Source of the DNA: Betaproteobacteria bacterium | Lineage (GTDB): Bacteria; Pseudomonadota; Gammaproteobacteria; Burkholderiales; SG8-39 | Length of the DNA: 64,000 bases | NCBI GenBank assembly: GCA_016195915.1 | Contig: JACPYS010000026.1 | Coordinates: 62,001-126,000 of the forward strand | Direction of reading: 5' to 3' | Part shown: one piece after another, positions 19,408-28,467 of the stretch | Layout: each line of letters starts with the position of its first letter | Position numbering within the stretch: the stretch's first letter is position 1 | Made by a program: the position numbers and the translations under genes | The notes under the pieces: generated by a model | The model's database searches: none | Seen by the model: only the letters and a program-made list of their open reading frames with translations | Told to the model about the DNA's origin: nothing

Positions 19408-20574
19408 ATGGACTTTCCGACCCCGACGCAGGACTGGAACGCGATGACGGATGAAGAATTCCGCCGTCGCGCCGCCGATTTGTTTGGCACGCACGTGCCG
19501 CGCCATCTGTGTCACCTGAACCGCCGCCCGCGCTGGGCCGAGGTGAAGGACTGGTACATGACCATGTCGTCGCATGGCTGGCTGGTGCCGGGCTGGCCGG
19601 TCGAATACGGCGGCATGGGGCTGTCGCCCGCGAAATTTCTCATCTACGTGGAGGAACTGGAACGCTCCGGTGCGCCGCGCGTGATGGACCAGGGCTTGAT
19701 GAACCTCGGCCCGGTGCTGATCGCGCGCGGCTCCGAGGCGCAGCGGCGCAAGTATCTGCCCAGGATCCTTTCGGGCGAACACCTGTGGTGCCAGGGATAT
19801 TCCGAGCCCAACGCCGGCTCCGATCTCGCGAGCCTGCGCACCGAGGCCCACCTTGAAGGCGACGAGTTCGTCGTCAACGGCCAGAAGATCTGGACCAGCG
19901 TGGCTTTCGATGCCACGCACATGTTCGCGCTGGTGCGTACGGACAAGACGGTGAAGAAGCAGGCCGGGATCAGCTTCTTGATGATCGACATGAACCAGCC
20001 CGGTGTGACGGTTCGGCCGATTCGCAATATTGCCGGCCATGAAGAACTTTGCGAGGTCTTCCTCGACAACGTCCGTACGCCGCGCGACTGCCTGGTTGGC
20101 GGATTGAACGAAGGATGGCAGGTCGCCAAGGCGCTGCTTGGTTTTGAACGCATCTGGTCTGGTTCCCCGCGCCAGTCGATCCTCGCATTGCTGCGCCTGG
20201 AGCGTTTCGCCAAGCTCAGCGGCAAGATGGACGACGCGGGTTTCGTGGACCGTCTGACACAGATCAAGATGGACGTGCTGGACAGTGCCTCCGCCTACGA
20301 CCGCTTCGCCCAGATCATGCGTACCGGCGGCAGCTTCGGCTTCGAGGTGTCGGTACTCAAGATCTGGGCGACGGAAACCTGCCAGCGCGTCACCGAACTG
20401 ATGGTCGAAGCCGCCGGCGAAGCGGGCACGCTGACCGGTGACGTCGATCTGGGCGGCGAGGCGATCGATATTCTGTATCCCTTCCTCGAATGCCGCGCAT
20501 TCACCATCTACGGCGGTTCGAGCCAGGTGCAGAGAAACATCCTCGCCAAGAGCGTGCTGAATCTGCCTGCGTGA
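19408..20574 (+). CDS. acyl-CoA dehydrogenase family protein
   Basis: WCQGYSEPNAGSDLASLRTEA...VVNGQKIWTS...TIYGGSSQVQRNILAKSVLNLP. Confidence 0.93.
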   Translation: MDFPTPTQDWNAMTDEEFRRRAADLFGTHVPRHLCHLNRRPRWAEVKDWYMTMSSHGWLVPGWPVEYGGMGLSPAKFLIYVEELERSGAPRVMDQGLMNLGPVLIARGSEAQRRKYLPRILSGEHLWCQGYSEPNAGSDLASLRTEAHLEGDEFVVNGQKIWTSVAFDATHMFALVRTDKTVKKQAGISFLMIDMNQPGVTVRPIRNIAGHEELCEVFLDNVRTPRDCLVGGLNEGWQVAKALLGFERIWSGSPRQSILALLRLERFAKLSGKMDDAGFVDRLTQIKMDVLDSASAYDRFAQIMRTGGSFGFEVSVLKIWATETCQRVTELMVEAAGEAGTLTGDVDLGGEAIDILYPFLECRAFTIYGGSSQVQRNILAKSVLNLPA

Positions 20575-20606
20575 TTCGGGCGCGCACAAGCAAACAGGGA
20601 AGACAA

Positions 20607-21770
20607 ATGGATACCACAGCGCACGCGGCAAGGACTGCCGAATCGGGCGAGGAAATCAGCATGCTGCGCGACAGCGCGGCCGACTTCGTCCGTGCCTCGA
20701 CCGATCACAAGCGCCTGAGGAAACTCCGGGGCACCTCGCCCGGCTACGATGCCGCGCTCGCGCGCCAGATGGGGGAACTGGGCTGGTTTGGCATTCTCGT
20801 GCCCGAGCAGTATTCCGGCCTGGGGCTGGGCTTCGCCGCGATGGCGGTCGTGGTGCAGGAACTCGGCAAGGGGTTGCTGGCCGATCCGATGGTGCCGATC
20901 GTCGTGCTGGCCGGACAGACATTGCGCCGCGGCGGGAACGAAGCGCTCAAGGAGCGGCAGCTGAGCGGTCTGGCGAGCGGCAGCCTGGCTCCTTGCGTAG
21001 CCTGGCAGGAAGGTTTGGGTGGCCTCGATGCGAGCGCGATCGAAACGCGCGCCGACGCCACGGGCGAAGGCGTGCGGCTCGTGGGGCGCAAGCGTTTCGT
21101 CGCGGGCGCGGGCGGCGCCACCGGCTTTCTGGTCACGGCGAAGTCGGCGCGCGGTTGCGGAATATATTGGGTCGAGAAGGACGCGCCTGGACTCAAGGTC
21201 AGCTTTGAATGGCGCGCGGACGGGACTCCGAGCGGCGTCGTCGAACTCGACGGCGTGCTCGTGCCTCCGGCAAGCGTGCTGACCGCGCCTTCGGCGCAAG
21301 GATTGCTCGGACTGGAGCGCGCGATCGAGGAGGCGGCGGTCATGGCCAGCGCCGAAATGCTGGGCGTGATGGAAGCGGGATTGCAGATGACCCTGGAGTA
21401 CATGCGCAACCGCGTCCAGTTCGGCAAGCCGATCGGCAGCTTCCAGGCGCTGCAGCACAAGGCCGTCGATCTGTATGTGCAGCAGGAACTGGCGCGCGCG
21501 GTCCTGGGCGAGGCGGTGCAGGCGCTCGATGGCGGAGCGTCGGGCGCGGAAAGCAGCATGATCGCCAGCCGCTGCAAGAGTCGCTGCAGCGACGCCGGCA
21601 CGCGCATTACGCGCGAGGCGATCCAGCTGCACGGGGCGATCGGCTTCACTGACGAATATGACGTGGGTCTATACCTCAAGCGTGCCCTGGTGCTGTCGGG
21701 CTGGCTCGGCAACGCCAGCGCCCACCGGCGCCGCTTTGCGGCATTGAGCGCGCAGCACGCCGAGGTATAA
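20607..21770 (+). CDS. acyl-CoA dehydrogenase family protein (second subunit-type)
   Basis: LARQMGELGWFGILVPEQYSGLGLGFAAMAVVVQELGKG...REAIQLHGAIGFTDEYDVGLYLKRALV. Confidence 0.92.
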   Translation: MDTTAHAARTAESGEEISMLRDSAADFVRASTDHKRLRKLRGTSPGYDAALARQMGELGWFGILVPEQYSGLGLGFAAMAVVVQELGKGLLADPMVPIVVLAGQTLRRGGNEALKERQLSGLASGSLAPCVAWQEGLGGLDASAIETRADATGEGVRLVGRKRFVAGAGGATGFLVTAKSARGCGIYWVEKDAPGLKVSFEWRADGTPSGVVELDGVLVPPASVLTAPSAQGLLGLERAIEEAAVMASAEMLGVMEAGLQMTLEYMRNRVQFGKPIGSFQALQHKAVDLYVQQELARAVLGEAVQALDGGASGAESSMIASRCKSRCSDAGTRITREAIQLHGAIGFTDEYDVGLYLKRALVLSGWLGNASAHRRRFAALSAQHAEV

Positions 21771-21794
21771 TTTCGCTTCATGAAACAAGTTTCA
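21744..21794 (+). promoter_or_regulatory. putative iclR-gene promoter TTGAGC-N16-TATAAT with operator TGAAACAAGTTTCA (21781-21794)
   Basis: Perfect 6-bp-arm palindrome 35-50 bp upstream of the IclR start; -10 overlaps the stop codon of the preceding gene. Confidence 0.6.
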
Positions 21795-21828
21795 ATTTGA
21801 TTCCAGAGCTCCTGGCCCGGTTGAGGAA

Positions 21829-22689
21829 TTGCAGATGATCCGTGCTGTTGGACGTGCCCTTGCGATATTCGATGCTTTCGACGACGAGCATCTTGCGCTC
21901 TCGCTGCAGGAGATCGCCGCGCGCATCCGCATGCCAAAGACGACCGCTTTCCGGCTGGTGGCCACGCTGGAGAGTTGCGGCTACCTGGTACGCATGGACA
22001 ACCAGCAGTACTGCCTGTCGCTCAAGGTCGCGCGGCTCGCCAGTCTGGTGCGCGGCACGCTCACCATCCGCGAAATCGCCAGGCCCGTTCTGCTGGAGGT
22101 GAACCGGCAAACGTCCGAAACGGTCACGCTCAATGCACTCGCCGGAGCGCAACGCATCTGCCTGGATGTGGTGGATTCGCCTTCGGCCCTGATGGCCGTT
22201 GTCTCGCCCGGCGCGCACGTGCCGGTTTTCCGTGGCGCCACGGGACGCATCCTGCTTGCCTTCATGGACGAGGGCGAGCGCGAGCGTTTGCTGAAGACGT
22301 CACCCGAAGCCAAAGGCATCGACCACGCCGCGTTCAACCGCGAGATGACACGGTTCCGCCGCCAGGGTTACTCGATCGGTCGCGGCCAGCGCATTGCCGG
22401 AATGACGTCGATCGGGGTTCCCGTATTCAATGCGGATGGCCAGGTGCGCAATTGTCTCGCCCTGGTCGGGCCGAGCGCGCGCTTCGACGGCCGCGAGGCG
22501 GATTTCGCCGAGATCATGATCGCGGCAGGGCAGGACTTGTCCAAGCGTCTTGGCGCGCATCCTCCCGAGGTTACCGACATCACCGCGGCGATGGGACGCG
22601 AATCGTCGGATGCGCCGCCGGAGAAAAGGAAAAAGCGCGTTGCCGCGCATGCATCCAGGAAGAAATCGGTTGCGGCCGACGCGCGTTGA
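21829..22689 (+). CDS. IclR family transcriptional regulator
   Basis: RAVGRALAIFDAFDDEHLALSLQEIAARIRMPKTTAFRLVATLESCGYL (HTH) plus IclR effector domain; TTG start at 21829 or ATG at 21835. Confidence 0.93.
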   Translation: MQMIRAVGRALAIFDAFDDEHLALSLQEIAARIRMPKTTAFRLVATLESCGYLVRMDNQQYCLSLKVARLASLVRGTLTIREIARPVLLEVNRQTSETVTLNALAGAQRICLDVVDSPSALMAVVSPGAHVPVFRGATGRILLAFMDEGERERLLKTSPEAKGIDHAAFNREMTRFRRQGYSIGRGQRIAGMTSIGVPVFNADGQVRNCLALVGPSARFDGREADFAEIMIAAGQDLSKRLGAHPPEVTDITAAMGRESSDAPPEKRKKRVAAHASRKKSVAADAR

Positions 22690-22713
22690 CCCGGTCCGCG
22701 GCGAACGCCCCCG

Positions 22714-24849
22714 TCAAGCGTAGCGATGCACTTCGGCGCGAGGCTGACGCGCCGCCTGCTCGCGTTGCGAGAACGTCTTCCCGGTTTGCGCCAGCCGCTT
22801 TAGCAGCGGGGCGGGTCGCCAGTATTCGCCGTGGCGCTGCTCGAACTCGCACACCCTGGCATAGACCTTGTCCAGACCGACGGTGTCGGCGTGGAACGTC
22901 GGGCCGCCGCGCCACGCCGGAAAGCCGTAGCCATTGACATAGATCAGGTCTATGTCCGACGCGCGCTGAGCGATGCCTTCCTCGAGGATCTTCGCGCTTT
23001 CGTTGACCAGCGCGTAGATTGTGCGTTCGATGATTTCCTCGTTTGTAATTGTTCGGCGTTCGATGCCGGCCTGGGTGGCGCAGTCGATGATGAGCTTCCC
23101 GATTTCCGGATCCGGTATTGGCGTGCGGCTGCCCGGCTCATAGCGGTAGAAGCCCGCTCCGGTCTTCTGACCGAACCGGCCCAGTTCGCAGATGCGGTCC
23201 GCGACCTTCGAGTAGCGCAGCTCGGGACGGCGCGTACTCGCCAGGCGCTTGCGACTGGCCCAGGATATGTCCAGGCCCGCGAGATCGGACATGGCGAAGC
23301 GGCCCATGGCGAGCCCGAAATCGTAGAGCGCTCCGTCGACCTGCTGCGGTGTCGCGCCTTCTTCAAGCAGGAATTCGGCCTCGCGGGCGTATTGCGCGAC
23401 CATGCGATTGCCGACAAAGCCGTCGCATACGCTGACGAGCACGGGCAGTTTCTTGATCTGACGGGCCAGTTTCATCGAGGACGCAATGACCTCCGCCGAG
23501 GTCGCCTTGCCGCGAACGACTTCGACCAGGCGCATCACATTGGCGGGACTGAAGAAATGCAAGCCAATGACGTCCTGGGGGCGGGACGTGAAACCCGCGA
23601 TTTGGTTGATGTCGAGTCGAGACGTATTGGTGGCCAGGATCGCACCGGCCTTGCAGATGGCGTCGAGCCGGGAGAACACTTCCTTCTTGACGCCCATATC
23701 CTCGAACACGGCTTCGACGACCAGGTCGGCGTCGCCCACGCGTGCGTAGTCAAGCGTGCCGCGGATCAAACCCATGCGCCGATCGGCTTCGGCCTGGGCG
23801 ATGCGCCCTTTGGCCACGGTCGACGCGTAGTTCTTGCCGATGGTGCTCAGGCCGCGCTCCAGCGCTTCCGGCTTCGCTTCCAGCAACAGCACGGGGATGC
23901 CTGCGTTGGCGCAGCACATCGCGATGCCGCCGCCCATCGTCCCCGCTCCCAGCACTGCGACTTGCCGGATCGGGCGGGTAGGCGTGTTTTCTGGAACATC
24001 GGCGATCTTCGCCGCGGCGCGCTCGGCGAAAAACAGATGGCGCAGCGCCTTCGACTCGAAGCCCTTCACCAGCACGTCGAAGCGTTCACGCTCGAACTTC
24101 AACCCTTCATCGAACGGCAGCGTCACCGCCGCTTCGATGCAGGCGATGCATTCGCGCGGCGCTTGAAATCCCCGCTTGCGCCTGGCGAACTCCGCTCGCG
24201 CGACGACAACGATTTCGTTCGAGCGCTCGGCCGACACGCTGCGCCGCGAAGCAACAGGATGTTCGCGTCTGGCCGCCGTGCGCCGCGCGAATTCCACGGC
24301 GCCTGCCGCGAGGTCGCCTTCGATGATTTCGTCGACCAGCCCCAGTTGTCGCGCCTTGGTCGCATCGACCGGTTCGCCTTCGGTGATCATCGTGAGGGCC
24401 GCTTCCACCCCCACCAGGCGCGGCAAGCGCTGCGTGCCGCCTCCCCCTGGCAGCAAGCCCAGTTTCACCTCGGGGAGACCCAATTTCGCATCGGACGCGG
24501 CGACGCGGTAATGGCAGGCCATCGCCAATTCCAGTCCGAGACCGAGTGCGTTGCCGTGGATCGCGGCGATTACCGGCTTGGTCGCTGCTTCGATCTGTTT
24601 CATGATGGCACGCGAACTCGGTTCGGCGCGAGACGCGTGCGTGTTGAACGCCTTGATGTCGGCGCCCCCGCAAAACATCTTTCCCGCGCCAGCCACTACA
24701 ATCGTCTTGATCTCAAGGTCGTCGAGTGCCCGCTGCAGATTGTCCGCGAGTTCGGTGCGCGATTCACGACCCAGAGCGTTGACGGGGGGATTGTTGAGAT
24801 AGAGGAGGGCGGTGTCGCCCCGGCGCTCATAGTTCGATGTGGTTTGCAT
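22714..24849 (-). CDS. 3-hydroxyacyl-CoA dehydrogenase / enoyl-CoA hydratase fusion (FadB/FadJ-like)
   Basis: Crotonase part GAGKMFCGGADIKAFN...; HAD part RQVAVLGAGTMGGGIAMCCANAGIPVLLLE...FFSPANVMRLVEVV. Confidence 0.93.
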   Translation of the reverse strand: MQTTSNYERRGDTALLYLNNPPVNALGRESRTELADNLQRALDDLEIKTIVVAGAGKMFCGGADIKAFNTHASRAEPSSRAIMKQIEAATKPVIAAIHGNALGLGLELAMACHYRVAASDAKLGLPEVKLGLLPGGGGTQRLPRLVGVEAALTMITEGEPVDATKARQLGLVDEIIEGDLAAGAVEFARRTAARREHPVASRRSVSAERSNEIVVVARAEFARRKRGFQAPRECIACIEAAVTLPFDEGLKFERERFDVLVKGFESKALRHLFFAERAAAKIADVPENTPTRPIRQVAVLGAGTMGGGIAMCCANAGIPVLLLEAKPEALERGLSTIGKNYASTVAKGRIAQAEADRRMGLIRGTLDYARVGDADLVVEAVFEDMGVKKEVFSRLDAICKAGAILATNTSRLDINQIAGFTSRPQDVIGLHFFSPANVMRLVEVVRGKATSAEVIASSMKLARQIKKLPVLVSVCDGFVGNRMVAQYAREAEFLLEEGATPQQVDGALYDFGLAMGRFAMSDLAGLDISWASRKRLASTRRPELRYSKVADRICELGRFGQKTGAGFYRYEPGSRTPIPDPEIGKLIIDCATQAGIERRTITNEEIIERTIYALVNESAKILEEGIAQRASDIDLIYVNGYGFPAWRGGPTFHADTVGLDKVYARVCEFEQRHGEYWRPAPLLKRLAQTGKTFSQREQAARQPRAEVHRYA

Positions 24850-24917
24850 GCGTTTCGTCTCGGTCTGATTTGAAACCAGGGTTGCAATTCGGGCCCGTAC
24901 GATTTCCAGTGCCGGAC

Positions 24918-26222
24918 TCAGTTGATCGCCTCGACCACCGTGGCGATGCCCATTCCGACTCCGATGCACATCGTGGCAAGCCCGTAGCGCACATTGCCGC
25001 GACGACGCATTTCGTGGCACAGGCTCACCAGCAGCCGCACACCGCTTGCGCCAAGCGGATGGCCGATTGCGAGTGCTCCGCCGTTCACGTTCACGACCTG
25101 CGGATCGAGGCCAAGTTCGCGCACCGTGACAATCGACTGCGAAGCAAAGGCTTCGTTGATCTCCGCCAGGCCGATGTCGCTGGCCGCGAGTCCCGCGCGC
25201 TTGAGCGCCTTGGCGCTGGCCGGAATGGTGCCGATACCCATGAGCTGCGGGGTCACGCCGCTCACTGCCATCGACACGATGCGTGCCAGCGGCTTCGTGC
25301 CTAGCGCTTGCGCGCGGTCATCGGATACCACCAGCGCGGCCGACGCGCCATCGTTGGTAGGGCAGGAATTGCCTGCCGAGATGACGACCTCGCGGCCGCC
25401 ATAGCTGACCACGCCCTTCAGCAGCGGCAGAGAACCGAGCTTTTCCAGCGTCGAGACACGTATGCACTCGTCGCGTTCGAACTGCATTTCCGGCCCCAGT
25501 TGCGCAAAGTCCGGATTGCCTTGCGCGTCGAACACCGGCAGGCGGATCTGCATGGGAATGATCTGGGACCGGTAGTGGCCTGCCTTATAGGCAGCGTCGG
25601 CCCGGTGATGGCTCTCGAGCGCGTAGCGGTCCATCTCCGCACGCGTCAGGTTCCACACCTCGGCGACGTTCTGCGCCGTCTGCGGCATCGGCAGATAGGC
25701 GGGTGAGTCGGAGATATAGCGCGGAAAGTCCACCGAAAACAGTTCGGCATGATTCGGCGCAGGACGCTTTTGTGCCTCGGTGAGCGCGTTCACACGTTCG
25801 TGCAATCGGGTCAACGGCGTATCTGCTCCAGTCTGGCGCACGATCGAGGTGCCCATGCGCTGCACGCCCACCGCGAGCGCCACTTCGCCTGCCCCGGTCA
25901 TGATCGAGTTCGCCGCCATGTGCAGCGCTTGCATGCTCGAACCGCACTGGCGGTTGACGGTGGTCGAGGACACCTCGACCGGAAGCCCGGCGACACGCGA
26001 AATGATGTTCGAGGGGAATCCGCTCAATTCGCCCGAGCCATTCACGTTCCCCAGGATGAGGTCCTCGATTTCGGCTGGGTCGATGCCTGGATTGCGCTCG
26101 AGCAGCGCTTTCACCACCGTAGCCGCGACTTCGTCCAGACGCGTGGATACGAGCTGGCCCTTGGCACCGCGGCCGAACGCCGAGCGCGCTGCGTCCACGA
26201 TGACGGCATTCCTCAGATGCAT
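24918..26222 (-). CDS. thiolase family protein (acetyl-CoA acyltransferase)
   Basis: Nucleophile VNRQCGSSMQALHMA, NGGALAIGHPLGASG and MCIGVGMG motifs all present. Confidence 0.94.
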   Translation of the reverse strand: MHLRNAVIVDAARSAFGRGAKGQLVSTRLDEVAATVVKALLERNPGIDPAEIEDLILGNVNGSGELSGFPSNIISRVAGLPVEVSSTTVNRQCGSSMQALHMAANSIMTGAGEVALAVGVQRMGTSIVRQTGADTPLTRLHERVNALTEAQKRPAPNHAELFSVDFPRYISDSPAYLPMPQTAQNVAEVWNLTRAEMDRYALESHHRADAAYKAGHYRSQIIPMQIRLPVFDAQGNPDFAQLGPEMQFERDECIRVSTLEKLGSLPLLKGVVSYGGREVVISAGNSCPTNDGASAALVVSDDRAQALGTKPLARIVSMAVSGVTPQLMGIGTIPASAKALKRAGLAASDIGLAEINEAFASQSIVTVRELGLDPQVVNVNGGALAIGHPLGASGVRLLVSLCHEMRRRGNVRYGLATMCIGVGMGIATVVEAIN

Positions 26223-26258
26223 GGCTTGTCTCCCCGATGGTCCTGAATCCAGCGCGGA

Positions 26259-26288
26259 GTTTACAATAGTGGAATTCATTCCGTCAAG
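26259..26288 (-). promoter_or_regulatory. promoter/operator toward thiolase: TTGACG (26287-26282) overlapping operator TGGAATTCATTCCG (26270-26283)
   Basis: Operator fits YGRAAYNNRTTYCR; -10 element is weak. Confidence 0.5.
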
Positions 26289-26386
26289 TGAAACTATATT
26301 GTTCGGTGTGCCGGCTGGCCGCGGGGCGCAACGGCCTGTACTCTGTCGCCGGAACGCCTCCGGATCGCTTGCTGGCCGCAGTTCCT

Positions 26387-26417
26387 CTTGACGGAATAGA
26401 TTTCATTTTGTTAGAAT
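26387..26417 (+). promoter_or_regulatory. promoter TTGACG-N18-TAGAAT with embedded operator CGGAATAGATTTCA (26392-26405)
   Basis: -35 26388-26393, -10 26412-26417; operator fits YGRAAYNNRTTYCR. Confidence 0.6.
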
Positions 26418-26494
26418 GAATTTACGCAGCGCACCATCGTTGCGGCAGTCGTATGCGGCGCTTCGCGGCCTCCTTCAACCTGCAAGGCCAGAAC

Positions 26495-27664
26495 ATGAGC
26501 ACAGACAGTTGGGAGTTATCAGAAGAGTTGCGCCTGATCCGCGACGCGGCGCGGCGTTTCATGCAAGCGGAAGTCAAGCCGGTGGAGGACAAGCTGCCGC
26601 ATGACGCGTACGAGTTGCCGGCAGAGACTCTGAAATCGCTTCAGAGCAAGGCCCGCGAAATCGGACTGTGGTGTGTACGTACCCCAGCCGAACATGGCGG
26701 CGCCGGACTCAATCTGCTAGGCCAGGCCGTGTTCGCCGAAGAGGCGGCTCGTTGTCGCATGGGCGCCTATGTGCCCGGTTGCGGTGCATTCGGCGCCGAT
26801 CCGCCGAACGCAATCTTTCTCGGAACGCCGTATCAGATCGAGAAGTACGCGGTGCCGGCCGTGGACGTCGGCAAGAAAGTGTATGTGGCGATCAGCGAAT
26901 CCTCCGGCGGATCCGACCCTGCGCGGTCCATCCGCGCACGCGCCGCCAAGAAGGGCGACCGCTACCTGTTGAACGGCACCAAGCTCTGGATCACGGGCGC
27001 CGACGGCGCCGACTGGGGCATCGTGTTCGCGCGCACCGGCGAGCAAGGCGATCGCGGCGGCATCACCTGCTTCATCGTCAACGGCCAGCCCAAGGGTATG
27101 AGCATCAGCCCCATTCCGGTCATCCGGTCCTATGCGCCCTATGAAATTCATTTCGAGAACGTCGAGATTCCCGAGGAAGACCGGCTGGGCGAGGAGGGCA
27201 AAGGTTTCGCCATCTGCGAAAAATGGCTGATCGAAGGGCGGGTGCCCTACGCCGCGGGTACCATAGGCATTGCGCAAGCGGCGCTGGAACTGGCGATTGA
27301 GTGGGCGCGCGAGCGTGAAACGTTTCGTACCAAGCTGGCGGACAAGCAGGCGATCCAGTGGATGGTGGCCGACAGCGACATGGAATTGCGTGCTGCGCGC
27401 CTGCTGACATACCAGGCGGCGTGGCGGGGCGATCTGGGACACGACATGAAGGTCGATTCGTCGATAGCCAAGGTGGTTGCCACCGAAACTGCTGGGCGGG
27501 TGGTCGACCGCTGCATCCAGATTTTTGGCGCGCTCGGGGTTTCCCGGGAATTGCCGCTGGAGCGGTGGTACCGCGAGCTTCGCATTAAGCGCATCGGGGA
27601 AGGTCCTTCGGAAGTTCACCGCATGGTGCTGGCGCGCCACTTGCTCGGGGCAGGTTCCCGCTAG
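26495..27664 (+). CDS. acyl-CoA dehydrogenase family protein
   Basis: WCVRTPAEHGGAGLNLLGQAVFAEEAAR...AISESSGGSDPARSIRARA...KRIGEGPSEVHRMVLARHLL. Confidence 0.93.
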   Translation: MSTDSWELSEELRLIRDAARRFMQAEVKPVEDKLPHDAYELPAETLKSLQSKAREIGLWCVRTPAEHGGAGLNLLGQAVFAEEAARCRMGAYVPGCGAFGADPPNAIFLGTPYQIEKYAVPAVDVGKKVYVAISESSGGSDPARSIRARAAKKGDRYLLNGTKLWITGADGADWGIVFARTGEQGDRGGITCFIVNGQPKGMSISPIPVIRSYAPYEIHFENVEIPEEDRLGEEGKGFAICEKWLIEGRVPYAAGTIGIAQAALELAIEWARERETFRTKLADKQAIQWMVADSDMELRAARLLTYQAAWRGDLGHDMKVDSSIAKVVATETAGRVVDRCIQIFGALGVSRELPLERWYRELRIKRIGEGPSEVHRMVLARHLLGAGSR

Positions 27665-27685
27665 CCGATTACCAGGGAAGCGCGC

Positions 27686-28462
27686 ATGTCGATCGACTTG
27701 GAGATGAAGGACGGCGGCATCGCTGTCATCACAATCAATCGTCCCGATAAGCGCAACGCACTGGACGCGGAACACTACCTTGCGCTGTCCGCGGCATGGA
27801 CACAGGTGCGTGACGACGCCGCAATCCGCGTCGCCGTCATTGTGGGCGCGGGCGACAAGGCGTTCAGCGCGGGGGCCGACCTGAAATCGTGGATCGGCCG
27901 CAAAGTCGCGATGTCTTCCATGTGGGAAACCCAGAAGGACATGCTGCTCAACCGCGGCCTCGAAGTCTGGAAGCCCGTCGTCGCCGCCGTCAACGGGCAT
28001 TGCGTCGGCGGTGGCATGACGCTGCTGCTGGCGACGGATATTCGCGTCGCCGCCTCGCATGCCACATTCGGCCTGAGCGAAGTGAAGCGCGGTGTCATCG
28101 CGGCAAACGGCGGCACGCAGCGGCTGATCGACCAGCTTCCCCAGGCGATCGCAATGGAGATGCTGCTGACCGGCGACCCGATGGACGCCGAAACCGCAGC
28201 GCGCTGGGGCCTGATCAACAGGGTCGTGCCCGCCGGACAGTTAATGGATACTGCGTTGGCCTATGCGCGCAAGATCGCTGCCAACGCTCCGCTCGCCGTT
28301 CAGGCCGCCAAGGAACTTGCCCTGCGCTCGCGCAGCCAGAACCTGCCTGCCGGCCTGCGCATGGAACAGTTCGTCAATCACATACTGCAGAAGACCGAGG
28401 ACGCGAAGGAGGGCAGAGCGGCCTTCGCCGAGCGCCGGCCTCCCAATTTTTCGGGACAGTGA
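27686..28462 (+). CDS. enoyl-CoA hydratase/isomerase family protein
   Basis: GIAVITINRPDKRNALDAEHYLAL...GAGDKAFSAGADLKSWIG...AVNGHCVGGGMTLLLATDIRVA. Confidence 0.94.
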   Translation: MSIDLEMKDGGIAVITINRPDKRNALDAEHYLALSAAWTQVRDDAAIRVAVIVGAGDKAFSAGADLKSWIGRKVAMSSMWETQKDMLLNRGLEVWKPVVAAVNGHCVGGGMTLLLATDIRVAASHATFGLSEVKRGVIAANGGTQRLIDQLPQAIAMEMLLTGDPMDAETAARWGLINRVVPAGQLMDTALAYARKIAANAPLAVQAAKELALRSRSQNLPAGLRMEQFVNHILQKTEDAKEGRAAFAERRPPNFSGQ

Positions 28463-28467
28463 CTCCG

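Noticed and set aside
22831-24873. 680-aa plus-strand ORF
   Set aside because: Antisense to the FadB-like gene, which has clear domain motifs; no recognisable domain in the antisense frame.
24850-24917. Additional IclR box upstream of the FadB-like gene (TGAAACCAGGGTTGCA / TGGAAATCGTACGG)
   Set aside because: Only a half-site with two or three mismatches in the second arm; the gene probably co-transcribes with the upstream thiolase.
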